10,268 nucleotides of DNA from Paenalcaligenes sp035301625. Lineage in GTDB: Bacteria > Pseudomonadota > Gammaproteobacteria > Burkholderiales > Burkholderiaceae_B. The stretch lies in contig DATGTW010000008.1 of NCBI GenBank assembly GCA_035301625.1, positions 1 through 10,268 on the forward strand, given 5' to 3'. Below the pieces are notes generated by a model. The model saw only the letters and a program-made list of their open reading frames with translations, was not told the origin of the DNA and ran no database searches. This document shows, in pieces, positions 1-6,433 of this stretch. The translations under genes and the position numbers were made by a program. Each line of letters opens with the position of its first letter. The stretch's first letter is position 1.

Positions 1-1
1 T

Positions 2-30
2 TTCCCAATTAGCAGGCTACATTGTATATT
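2..30 (+). promoter_or_regulatory. Candidate sigma-70 promoter for gatCAB
   Basis: TTCCCA at 2-7 (4/6 match to TTGACA) is followed by a 17-bp spacer and TATATT at 25-30 (5/6 match to TATAAT). Transcription would start near 37, leaving a leader of about 46 nt before the gatC ATG at 83. The -35 lies at the very edge of the window and the match is only fair, so this is inferred from consensus and position. Confidence 0.4.
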
Positions 31-82
31 TTAGTGCTGCATCAATCACTTTTTGGTCATCGAAGGATATCCGGAATACATT

Positions 83-391
83 ATGACTGTTACCAGACAA
101 GAAGTCGCTCATATTGCCGAGCTCGCCCAATTAGAGCTCGATGAAGTACAAAGTGAGCAGGCAAAAAATGATTTTAGCCATATCTTAACCCTTATTAAAC
201 AGTTAGAAACGGTTGATACCGCCGGGGTTACTCCACTGATCAGCCCATTAACGGCCATGAGTGACGTCACGTTGCGTTTACGTGATGATGTGCCCGCCCC
301 TCGCTCAACCGCTGCCCAGCGCAAAGCCCTGATGGCCAATGCGCCCGCCCAGGAAGATGGGCTCTTCCTCGTGCCGACTGTTATTGAATAG
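83..391 (+). CDS. gatC: Asp/Glu-tRNA amidotransferase subunit C
   Basis: The 102-residue protein is the small subunit of the GatCAB amidotransferase, which converts mischarged Asp-tRNA(Asn) and/or Glu-tRNA(Gln) to Asn-tRNA(Asn)/Gln-tRNA(Gln). GatC wraps round GatA and GatB and stabilises the complex. The length is normal for the family (about 95-100). The N-terminal helix (TRQEVAHIAELAQLEL, residues 3-18), the central PL..M...LRDDVP segment and the C-terminal DGLFLVPTVIE are typical GatC features. I chose the ATG at 83, with CCGGAA at 71-76 as a modest ribosome site; an in-frame TTG at 53 would add ten residues with no family counterpart. It is first in gatCAB, with 10 nt before gatA. In most Burkholderiales the complex is thought mainly to serve Asn-tRNA; whether Gln-tRNA is also made cannot be told here. 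Confidence 0.95.
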   Translation: MTVTRQEVAHIAELAQLELDEVQSEQAKNDFSHILTLIKQLETVDTAGVTPLISPLTAMSDVTLRLRDDVPAPRSTAAQRKALMANAPAQEDGLFLVPTVIE

Positions 392-401
392 GCTTGCCCA
401 T

Positions 402-1916
402 ATGTTTTTAAACACCTTTCCTACGATTGAATCCCTCAATGAGGCTTTTAACAACAAGAAAATCAATGCTCTGGAGCTCACCCAGAGCTGTCTGTCCGCC
501 ATCCAAACACATCAACAACTCAATGCCTGGGTCGATATCAATTCGGATGCGTCGCTGGCTCAGGCCAAACAAGCCGATGCTTTACGTGCGAGCAATACCC
601 ACGGCCCACTGACTGGGGTACCCATTGGCCACAAAGACGTTTTTGTAACGCGCCAATGGCAGACCACCGCAGCCAGCAAGATGCTGCAAAATTATCAAAG
701 TCCGTTTGACGCAACCATAGTCGAACGGTTACAAGCCGCTGGCACGGTGACCTTGGGTAAACTCAATTGTGACGAGTTTGCCATGGGTTCGGATAGCCAG
801 ACATCTTTCTTTGGTCCGGTACTCAACCCTTGGGATCCTGACCGCACCCCAGGTGGGTCGTCAGGAGGTTCAGCCGCAGCAGTCGCTGCCGGCTTGGCTC
901 TGGCCGCTACAGGTTCGGATACCGGTGGCTCTATACGCCAACCTGCTGCTTTTTGTGGCATTAGTGGTATCAAACCTACCTATGGGACGGTTTCTCGCTA
1001 TGGCATGGTGGCTTATGGCACTAGCTTGGATCAGGCTGGCCCCATGGCACGCCACGCACGCGATCTGCTGTATTTACTCGAAACCATGAGCGGTTTTGAT
1101 GAACGCGATCCCACCTCATTGACCCATTGCAATCAGCACGACAACCAAGGGGTCCGTGTTCGCAACCAATTTGACGAAGTACAACAGCAGTTCCAATCAA
1201 ATGGAACACAACCACTCAAGGGCTTGCGTATTGGCATCATCAAAGAATTTCTGGAAAATGATCTTGAACCCGAAGTCACCAAAAGCCTCGAAGAAGCGTT
1301 GCAAACCTTGGAAAAACTGGGTGCCAAACGCGTCGAGGTATCATTGCCTCTGATTGACATGGCTACGGCTGCCTACTATGTCATTACTCCTGCCGAGGCC
1401 TCGAGCAACCTATCGCGTTTTGATGGGGTGCGCTTTGGACATCGTGCCGAGGACTACTCTGATATCCATGAAATGATGGCACGCAGCCGCTCAGAGGGCT
1501 TTGGCCCCGAGGTCAAACGCCGCATCCTGGCCGGCACCTATGTGCTTAGTGAGGGTCATTATGAAACTTTCTTTTTGCAAGCACAGCGCGTCAGGGCAAT
1601 GATCCTCGACCAATATCAGGCCGCCCTGTCCCAATGCGATGTGATTTTTGCTCCCGTCAGTGCTGGGCTCCCGCATGCCCTCAACCAAACGGTCGATGCT
1701 CCTACTGATCCATGGCGCGCCGATCGCTATACGCTGAGCGTCAACTTGGCAGGTCTACCCGCCCTGAGCGCTCCCTGCGGACTCAGCAGCGGCGATAAAC
1801 CTCTGCCCATTGGCATGCAACTCATCGGCAATTACTTCCAAGAAGGCCAGCTTTTGGCAATTGCCGACTGCTTCCAAACACACACTGACTGGCATCAACG
1901 AACACCGGAGCTGTAA
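402..1916 (+). CDS. gatA: Asp/Glu-tRNA amidotransferase subunit A (glutaminase/amidase)
   Basis: This 504-residue protein is the catalytic amidase subunit, which releases ammonia from glutamine for transfer by GatB. The amidase-signature fold is clear. The Lys-cisSer-Ser triad maps to K78 (in GHKDV), S153 (in TPGGSSGGS) and S177 (in SDTGGSIRQPAAFCG), almost the same spacing as in characterised GatA proteins. I chose the ATG at 402 because the family-like N-terminus (ESLNEAF...ALELTQ) begins there. The frame stays open upstream to an ATG at 339, but that would overlap gatC by 53 nt with non-family sequence. The ribosome site is weak (AGG at 390-392, overlapping the gatC stop), which suggests translational coupling. 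The protein is some 20 residues longer than the usual ~485. The excess lies around residues 241-270, a hydrophilic Q/N-rich stretch (12 of 30 Q or N) just before the PLKGLRIGIIKE strand. The gene ends 2 nt before gatB. Confidence 0.96.
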   Translation: MFLNTFPTIESLNEAFNNKKINALELTQSCLSAIQTHQQLNAWVDINSDASLAQAKQADALRASNTHGPLTGVPIGHKDVFVTRQWQTTAASKMLQNYQSPFDATIVERLQAAGTVTLGKLNCDEFAMGSDSQTSFFGPVLNPWDPDRTPGGSSGGSAAAVAAGLALAATGSDTGGSIRQPAAFCGISGIKPTYGTVSRYGMVAYGTSLDQAGPMARHARDLLYLLETMSGFDERDPTSLTHCNQHDNQGVRVRNQFDEVQQQFQSNGTQPLKGLRIGIIKEFLENDLEPEVTKSLEEALQTLEKLGAKRVEVSLPLIDMATAAYYVITPAEASSNLSRFDGVRFGHRAEDYSDIHEMMARSRSEGFGPEVKRRILAGTYVLSEGHYETFFLQAQRVRAMILDQYQAALSQCDVIFAPVSAGLPHALNQTVDAPTDPWRADRYTLSVNLAGLPALSAPCGLSSGDKPLPIGMQLIGNYFQEGQLLAIADCFQTHTDWHQRTPEL

Positions 1917-1918
1917 TC

Positions 1919-3376
1919 ATGGATTGGGAAATTGTCATTGGCTTGGAAACGCACGTGCAGCTGTCCACGGCATCCAAGATTTTTTCTAACAGTAGTACGG
2001 CCTTTGGTGCCGAGCCAAATACCCAGGCAAATGCAGTCGATATGGCGCTGCCTGGGGCTTTACCTGTGTTTAACCGTGCGGTCGCTGAAAAAGCGGTGAT
2101 GTTTGGTTTAGCCGTCGGCGCACAGATTAATCAGACCTCGGTATTTGCCCGCAAAAACTATTTCTACCCTGATCTACCCAAAAACTACCAAATCAGTCAA
2201 TTTGATTTACCCATTATAGAAGGCGGTGAAATTGCCTTTAGCCTGGATGAGCAAGCACATCGTATTGCTTTGACCCGGGCGCACCTCGAAGAAGACGCAG
2301 GCAAGTCATTGCACGAAAATTTTACTGGCCCGCATGGCGAGTCCAGCTCGGGCATTGACCTCAACCGTGCGGGCACCCCGCTATTGGAAATTGTCTCTGA
2401 ACCCGACATGCGAGGCGCTGCCCAAGCCGCCCAATTTGCACGTACCCTGCACGGCTTGGTCGTCTGGCTAGGAATCTGTGATGGCAACATGCAAGAAGGC
2501 TCATTTCGCGTCGATGCCAACGTCTCTGTACGCCCCAAAGGCGAAACTACCCTGGGCACCCGTTGCGAACTAAAAAACATCAACTCTTTCCGTTTTCTTG
2601 AACGCGCCATCAATTACGAAGCGCAACGTCAAATCGATGTGCTGGAAAATGGGGGCACCATCGTGCAAGAAACCCGTCTTTATGACGCCGATCTAGATGA
2701 AACACGTAGCATGCGTACCAAAGAGGACGCGGATGATTATCGTTATTTCTCTGATCCGGATCTCCTGCCTTTGGTACTTAGCGATGCAATGATTGACAAC
2801 ATCCGGGCCAAAATGCCCGAGTTACCTGCAGAAAAGCGTCAGCGCTTTAAAGATGAGCTCGATTTAACTGACTATGATGCCGAGCAACTCACCACTGCAC
2901 GAAACACGACGGATTATTTCGAGGCGACCCTGGATGCTTTAGGGGGTAAAGAGCCCAAATTAATCGCTAACTGGATTCTCACTGACCTCGCAGCGGTGCT
3001 GAACCGCAACGAGCTCAGCATCGATGAATCCCCCATCCGCCCCGAACAACTGGCGGGACTGATTCGTCGCATCGCTGATAACACCATTTCCAACAACATG
3101 GCGCGCAAGGTTTTCACGGCGATGTGGGACGGCGAAGAGCAGGGCAACCCTGATCGCATCATTGAAAAACGAGGCTACAAACAAATCAGTGATACCGGCG
3201 CGATCGAGGCCATGGTAGACGAGGCGATCGCTGCTAACCCGGAAATTGTCGAACAATATCACGCAGGGCGCGATCGGGCATTTAACTCGTTAGTTGGGCA
3301 AGTTATGAAGGCGGCCAAAGGGCAGGCCAACCCGCGTCAAGTCGCTGAAATACTACGCAGCAAACTGGATAGTTAG
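1919..3376 (+). CDS. gatB: Asp/Glu-tRNA amidotransferase subunit B (kinase/tRNA binding)
   Basis: GatB phosphorylates the side-chain carboxylate of the mischarged aminoacyl-tRNA and then amidates it with ammonia channelled from GatA. The 485-residue length is normal. The N-terminus (WEIVIGLETHVQL), the NYFYPDLPKNYQISQ block at about residues 80-94 and the PROSITE-like block LNRAGTPLLEIVSEPD (148-163) are diagnostic of the catalytic cradle. The C-terminal part, ending GQVMKAAKGQANPRQVAEIL, is the helical/YqeY-like domain that contacts tRNA. The start ATG at 1919 lies 2 nt after the gatA stop, with GGAG at 1907-1910 as a well-spaced ribosome site inside the end of gatA, so translation is probably coupled. 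It is the last gene of the operon and is followed by a strong hairpin terminator. No broken motifs were seen. Confidence 0.97.
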   Translation: MDWEIVIGLETHVQLSTASKIFSNSSTAFGAEPNTQANAVDMALPGALPVFNRAVAEKAVMFGLAVGAQINQTSVFARKNYFYPDLPKNYQISQFDLPIIEGGEIAFSLDEQAHRIALTRAHLEEDAGKSLHENFTGPHGESSSGIDLNRAGTPLLEIVSEPDMRGAAQAAQFARTLHGLVVWLGICDGNMQEGSFRVDANVSVRPKGETTLGTRCELKNINSFRFLERAINYEAQRQIDVLENGGTIVQETRLYDADLDETRSMRTKEDADDYRYFSDPDLLPLVLSDAMIDNIRAKMPELPAEKRQRFKDELDLTDYDAEQLTTARNTTDYFEATLDALGGKEPKLIANWILTDLAAVLNRNELSIDESPIRPEQLAGLIRRIADNTISNNMARKVFTAMWDGEEQGNPDRIIEKRGYKQISDTGAIEAMVDEAIAANPEIVEQYHAGRDRAFNSLVGQVMKAAKGQANPRQVAEILRSKLDS

Positions 3377-3421
3377 TCGCTACCCAGACCAGCCCTGACA
3401 CCAAACACAGGGGGACACTTT

Positions 3422-3472
3422 AAAAGCGGGTGAAAGAGTTAGCTATTTGGCTGCTCGCACCCGCTTTTTTTT
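3422..3472. terminator. Bidirectional rho-independent terminator between gatB and pyrE
   Basis: GCGGGTG (3426-3432) pairs exactly with CACCCGC (3458-3464). AAAA (3422-3425) and the T run from 3465 extend the pairing. Inside the loop, GAG/CTC (3436-3438/3454-3456) and AGC/GCT (3441-3443/3450-3452) can form a further stem. On the plus strand the stem is followed by eight T (3465-3472), a classic terminator for gatB. On the minus strand it is followed by TTTT then AAAG, a weaker but plausible stop for pyrE, which ends at 3475. Confidence 0.85.
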
Positions 3473-3474
3473 AT

Positions 3475-4131
3475 CTAAACGCCATAACGCTGACGGTAGG
3501 CTGCTATAGGCGTTTTGTGCTCGCCTAACTCGGGCGTATTTTCTAAAAAAAACATAATATCTGCTAATGACGCAATACTGATTACAGGAATACCAAACTC
3601 GTCCTGTACTGCTTGTACCGCGGAATGTGTCTCGACCTGTGTATCTGTACCTGCCCGCTCCATACGGTCCAAAGCAATCAGTACCGCGGCTGGTTCGGCC
3701 CCATGCGCTCGAATCACATCTACAGATTCGCGTACAGAAGTGCCAGCAGTAATCACATCATCCACAATCACTACGCGCCCATTTAAAGGGGCACCGACCA
3801 ACACACCCCCCTCACCATGCGCCTTGACCTCTTTGCGATTAAAAGCAAAGGGCACGGCACGATCGTCTTCTTGGGCTAGCGCAATCGCTGTTGCAGTAAC
3901 TAAGGGAATGCCCTTGTAAGCGGGTCCATACAGCATGTCAAAAGAAACCTGGGATTCGAGTAAAGTGCGCGCATAAAACTGTGCTAGCTGCAGCACACTG
4001 GCACCGGTATTAAACAAACCCGCATTGAAAAAATAAGGACTTAGGCGTCCTGATTTGACCTCGAATTGACCAAATTTTAATACCCCCTGATCCAGGGCAA
4101 ACTGCACAAACTGATTACGTAGTGATTGCAT
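3475..4131 (-). CDS. pyrE: Orotate phosphoribosyltransferase
   Basis: PyrE joins orotate to PRPP to give orotidine 5'-monophosphate, the fifth step of UMP synthesis, in the cytosol as a dimer. The 218-residue protein shows FEVKSGRLSPYFFNAGLF with the PRPP-contacting K26, the flexible catalytic loop RKEVKAHGEGG (R99, K100, K103, H105) and the type I PRTase PRPP-binding motif VVIVDDVITAGTS (120-132, D124/D125). These positions match E. coli PyrE closely. I chose the ATG at 4131 because AAGAGG (4142-4137 on the minus strand) sits 5 nt upstream and MQSLRNQF is a normal PyrE start. The frame is open a further 28 codons to 4215, but that part does not resemble the family and holds the candidate promoter. 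It converges with gatB and diverges from the exonuclease III gene. No rph is present, so the E. coli attenuation arrangement is not shared. Confidence 0.96.
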   Translation of the reverse strand: MQSLRNQFVQFALDQGVLKFGQFEVKSGRLSPYFFNAGLFNTGASVLQLAQFYARTLLESQVSFDMLYGPAYKGIPLVTATAIALAQEDDRAVPFAFNRKEVKAHGEGGVLVGAPLNGRVVIVDDVITAGTSVRESVDVIRAHGAEPAAVLIALDRMERAGTDTQVETHSAVQAVQDEFGIPVISIASLADIMFFLENTPELGEHKTPIAAYRQRYGV

Positions 4132-4186
4132 GCCAACCTCTTGATTAAAAATCGATGCGCCAGACGTCTCGCCAAGCACCGCAAAT

Positions 4187-4215
4187 ATTATCACAACCCC
4201 AGACTCGAACAGCAA
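4187..4215 (-). promoter_or_regulatory. Candidate promoter for pyrE (extended -10)
   Basis: Read on the minus strand, TTGCTG (4215-4210; 3/6) is followed by a 17-bp spacer and GATAAT (4192-4187; 5/6) preceded by TG and one base, i.e. an extended -10. A start near 4180 would give a leader of about 50 nt. No leader-peptide/terminator pair that would indicate attenuation was seen between it and the pyrE start. Confidence 0.45.
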
Positions 4216-4245
4216 TCAAAAACCAATGTTTTTGGCAATGCATCT

Positions 4246-4273
4246 TTGGCCCCTTTGGATTACACGGTATACT
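4246..4273 (+). promoter_or_regulatory. Candidate promoter for the exonuclease III gene
   Basis: TTGGCC at 4246-4251 (4/6) and TATACT at 4268-4273 (5/6) are separated by 16 bp. Transcription would start near 4280, with a leader of about 63 nt. The leader holds a small hairpin (CACC 4288-4291 / GGTG 4297-4300). It diverges from the pyrE promoter candidate without overlapping it. The call rests on consensus only. Confidence 0.4.
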
Positions 4274-4342
4274 TGGTTCGCTTTGCCCACCCGTTCGGTG
4301 TGGAGACATTTTATTTTGTATTAATAGATAGGGAGTCTACAG

Positions 4343-5143
4343 TTGCTGAAAATCACATCCTTGAACCTGAACGGCATTCGTGCCGCCTATCGCAAAGGTT
4401 TAACGACTTGGCTAGAAGAAGAGCAACCGAATATTCTGTGTATGCAAGAAGTACGCATCCAGGATAAAGACCTCACCGATAAAATGCGTCACCCGCTCGA
4501 CTATACTGGGCATTTTAATCTGGCCGAGAAAAAAGGTTACAGTGGCGTGGGCTTATATTTAAAGGACGACACCGCTCAGATTACACGCGGTATGGGCTGC
4601 AGTGAATTCGATCCCGAAGGCCGTATCATCCGTGCCGACTACAATGATTTGACGGTCATTAGCGCATATTTACCATCGGGGACCAGTGGCGACGAAAGAC
4701 AAGCAGCTAAATACCGTTTTTTGGATCATTTTGAGCAATGGCTAGCCCCCATGATGAAAGCCTATCAAGAAAAAGGGCGTGAATTTATTATTTGTGGTGA
4801 TTGGAATATTGCCCACCAGGAAATTGACCTAAAGAATTGGCGTAACAACCAAAAAAACTCGGGGTTTCTACCCGAAGAACGCGCATGGTTGACCAAGGTT
4901 TTTGATGAATTAGGCTGGGTAGACGTGTATCGCCAACTGTATCCCGAGGCTACGGGCGATGCCTACACTTGGTGGAGTTACCGCGGTCAGGCTTGGGCTA
5001 ACAATACCGGCTGGCGTATTGATTATCACATCGCCACCCCCGGCATTGCTGCCCGTGCGAAAAAAGCCTACGTCTACAAAGAAGAGCGCTTTAGTGATCA
5101 TGCACCTTTAACGGTGAAATATGATTACCCCATCAAGGCCTAA
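4343..5143 (+). CDS. xth: Exodeoxyribonuclease III / AP endonuclease
   Basis: The 266-residue protein belongs to the exonuclease III (ExoA/XthA) branch of the endonuclease/exonuclease/phosphatase fold. It cleaves DNA 5' of abasic sites and removes 3' blocking groups in base-excision repair. The metal and catalytic residues are all visible: N8 in SLNLNGIR, E36 in MQEVR, Y109 in ISAYLPSG, D153 and N155 in CGDWNIAH, D227 in WRIDYHI, and D252/H253 in SDHAPL. The gene starts with TTG at 4343: GGGAG (4331-4335) lies 7 nt upstream, and translation from there gives the standard MLKI.SLNLNGIR N-terminus, with no ATG or GTG nearby that would keep it. It stands alone, diverging from pyrE and ending 23 nt from the convergent receptor gene. 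Close paralogues in Burkholderiales are called exoA or xthA; I cannot decide which. Confidence 0.95.
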   Translation: MLKITSLNLNGIRAAYRKGLTTWLEEEQPNILCMQEVRIQDKDLTDKMRHPLDYTGHFNLAEKKGYSGVGLYLKDDTAQITRGMGCSEFDPEGRIIRADYNDLTVISAYLPSGTSGDERQAAKYRFLDHFEQWLAPMMKAYQEKGREFIICGDWNIAHQEIDLKNWRNNQKNSGFLPEERAWLTKVFDELGWVDVYRQLYPEATGDAYTWWSYRGQAWANNTGWRIDYHIATPGIAARAKKAYVYKEERFSDHAPLTVKYDYPIKA

Positions 5144-5166
5144 AGCGCCTTAGTCCAGTACCAGGA

Positions 5167-6174
5167 TTATTCCAAAGTAATATTTTGCTCGGCAATCAGC
5201 TCTGACCAGATAGTGCGCTGCTCTTGCTCGTATTGGACGAGATCGTCACCAAATACTTCTCCTGGGGTTGCACCCAAGGAATAAATCTGATCAGCGACCT
5301 CGGGATCCTGCAGCGCCTGACGTGCTGATTTTATTAACTGTTCGACCACTGACGAGGATGTGCCTTTAGGTGCATATAAGGCAAACCAAGACGTCATATC
5401 CATGCCCTCTACGCCAGCCTCGGTAAATGTTGGCAAATCAGGCGCTTCTGAATTGCGCTCAGCCCCTGTTTGTGCGATCCCGCGAATCAATTCACCAGAC
5501 TGTATTTGACTGAGCGAGCCAGACAAATTATCAAACAACAGATCGACCTCACCAGTAGAAACAGCGGGCAAGGAATTCGCTGTGCCTCGGAACGGAACAT
5601 GCAACAACTCAACGCCTGTCAAAGCTTGAAAATGCTCGCCAGTCAGATGCACAGATGAACCCACCCCAGGCGAGGCATAAGTCAATACCTGCCCCTTGGA
5701 TTCGGCTATCTGAGCGGCCTCGATAACCTCACTCAGACTCTTCCAAGATGAATGCGGCCCGACTGCCAAAACGTTAGGTGTAGTCATTACCATAGCAATC
5801 GGCTCAAAATCATTTTCTGAGTCATAGGGCATTTCATCGTAGAGAAACTCATTAATAGTCTGAGTACCAATGGCCCCCAAACCCAAGGTATAACCATCTG
5901 GCCTGCTACGCGCCACATGCGCCATGCCAATGTTTCCAGCCGCACCCGGACGATTATCTACCAAAACTGTTTGCCGCAGTACTTTTTCCAAGCCCCTGGC
6001 AATAGCGCGACCAGAATGATCGGCAGCTCCTCCGGCAGGATAGGGCACGACAATGGTAATGGATTGCTCTGGCCAAGAGGAGTCCGCATGGGCAACCGAC
6101 CCGGATGCTGTCAAAGCTAATCCTGATAAGGCTCCGATGATTCCTTTGGTAAATCGCTGCTTTATGTTTTTCAT
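5167..6174 (-). CDS. Periplasmic solute receptor of the Bug/TctC family (TTT)
   Basis: The 335-residue protein is a periplasmic substrate-binding protein of the tripartite tricarboxylate transporter type, called Bug in Bordetella. It has a Sec signal peptide: basic start MKNIKQRFTK, hydrophobic core (11-22) and likely cleavage after AHA at residue 30. The mature part has the family blocks ITIVVPYPAGGAAD (39-52), VDNRPGAAGNIG (73-84), PDGYTLGLG (93-101), and further on VPFRGT and GEVDLLFDN. D52 lies where family members use a conserved Asp/loop to bind a ligand carboxylate. I chose the ATG at 6174 because AAGAGGAA (6186-6179, minus) is just upstream; an ATG at 6195 would precede that site. No membrane partners (TctA/TctB) lie in the window, so this is an orphan receptor, as is usual in this group. 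Its divergent neighbour is a ThDP enzyme, suggesting a shared carboxylate substrate. The ligand is unknown. Confidence 0.9.
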   Translation of the reverse strand: MKNIKQRFTKGIIGALSGLALTASGSVAHADSSWPEQSITIVVPYPAGGAADHSGRAIARGLEKVLRQTVLVDNRPGAAGNIGMAHVARSRPDGYTLGLGAIGTQTINEFLYDEMPYDSENDFEPIAMVMTTPNVLAVGPHSSWKSLSEVIEAAQIAESKGQVLTYASPGVGSSVHLTGEHFQALTGVELLHVPFRGTANSLPAVSTGEVDLLFDNLSGSLSQIQSGELIRGIAQTGAERNSEAPDLPTFTEAGVEGMDMTSWFALYAPKGTSSSVVEQLIKSARQALQDPEVADQIYSLGATPGEVFGDDLVQYEQEQRTIWSELIAEQNITLE

Positions 6175-6433
6175 TATGTTCCTCTTAAAAATCATTACTC
6201 ATTCAACAATGAAATCAAAGGGACAGATCGCCGCTGAGCAAACGTACCAAGCACCCCTAGAAAATCGCCTGGTGGACAACCGGCCCCTCAGGTGTCCATT
6301 AGTTTAACGTAAGCGGTATTTACACAAAAAGTATCAATTATCATAGGACAATCTTTCGGATTGCAGCCTGCACAAAAAACACTAACATATACAATTACTT
6401 CCTCTTATTAAACTCAAAGAAAGGCAACACAAA
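6175..6433. promoter_or_regulatory. Divergent control region between receptor and ThDP enzyme genes
   Basis: This 259-bp non-coding stretch must hold the promoters of both flanking genes. The half nearer the ThDP gene (about 6300-6433) is AT-rich. TACAAT at 6390-6395 could be a -10 for the ThDP gene, but no good -35 is at the right distance. AAGG (6421-6424) is the probable ribosome site, 9 nt before the ATG at 6434. An inverted repeat (listed separately) sits near the middle. No regulator gene adjoins, and I could not make a tRNA, terminator or recognisable riboswitch here. Confidence 0.5.
6273..6298. repeat. Inverted repeat TGGACA-N14-TGTCCA, possible operator
   Basis: TGGACA (6273-6278) and its exact reverse complement TGTCCA (6293-6298) are separated by 14 bp. 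The arm centres are 20 bp apart, about two helical turns, which would suit a dimeric regulator bound on one face. The site lies about 100 bp upstream of the receptor start and 135 bp upstream of the ThDP enzyme start. A six-base arm can occur by chance, so function is only inferred. Confidence 0.3.

Noticed and set aside
53..82. In-frame TTG extension of GatC by ten residues
   Set aside because: The ATG at 83 gives a standard GatC length and N-terminus, and the added residues have no family counterpart.
339..401. Upstream ATG for GatA overlapping gatC
   Set aside because: The 21 added residues lie over gatC coding sequence and do not look like GatA; the ATG at 402 gives the family N-terminus.
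2197..2613. Minus-strand open frame of 138 codons inside gatB
   Set aside because: It is antisense to a highly conserved part of gatB, and its Ser/Arg-rich composition is typical of a shadow frame.
4132..4215. 28-codon N-terminal extension of PyrE
   Set aside because: There is a clear ribosome site just before the ATG at 4131, and the extension lacks family similarity and covers the likely promoter.
4126..4467. Plus-strand open frame of 113 codons across the pyrE-xth spacer
   Set aside because: It spans two divergent promoters and the start of xth in another frame, with no recognisable domain.
5135..5151. Possible terminator AAGGC-N7-GCCTT between the exonuclease III and receptor genes
   Set aside because: A five-pair stem without a following T run on either strand is too weak to call.
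6175..6433. Riboswitch or small RNA in the large divergent spacer
   Set aside because: No conserved riboswitch core (including a ThDP-box motif) or stable multi-stem fold was recognised.
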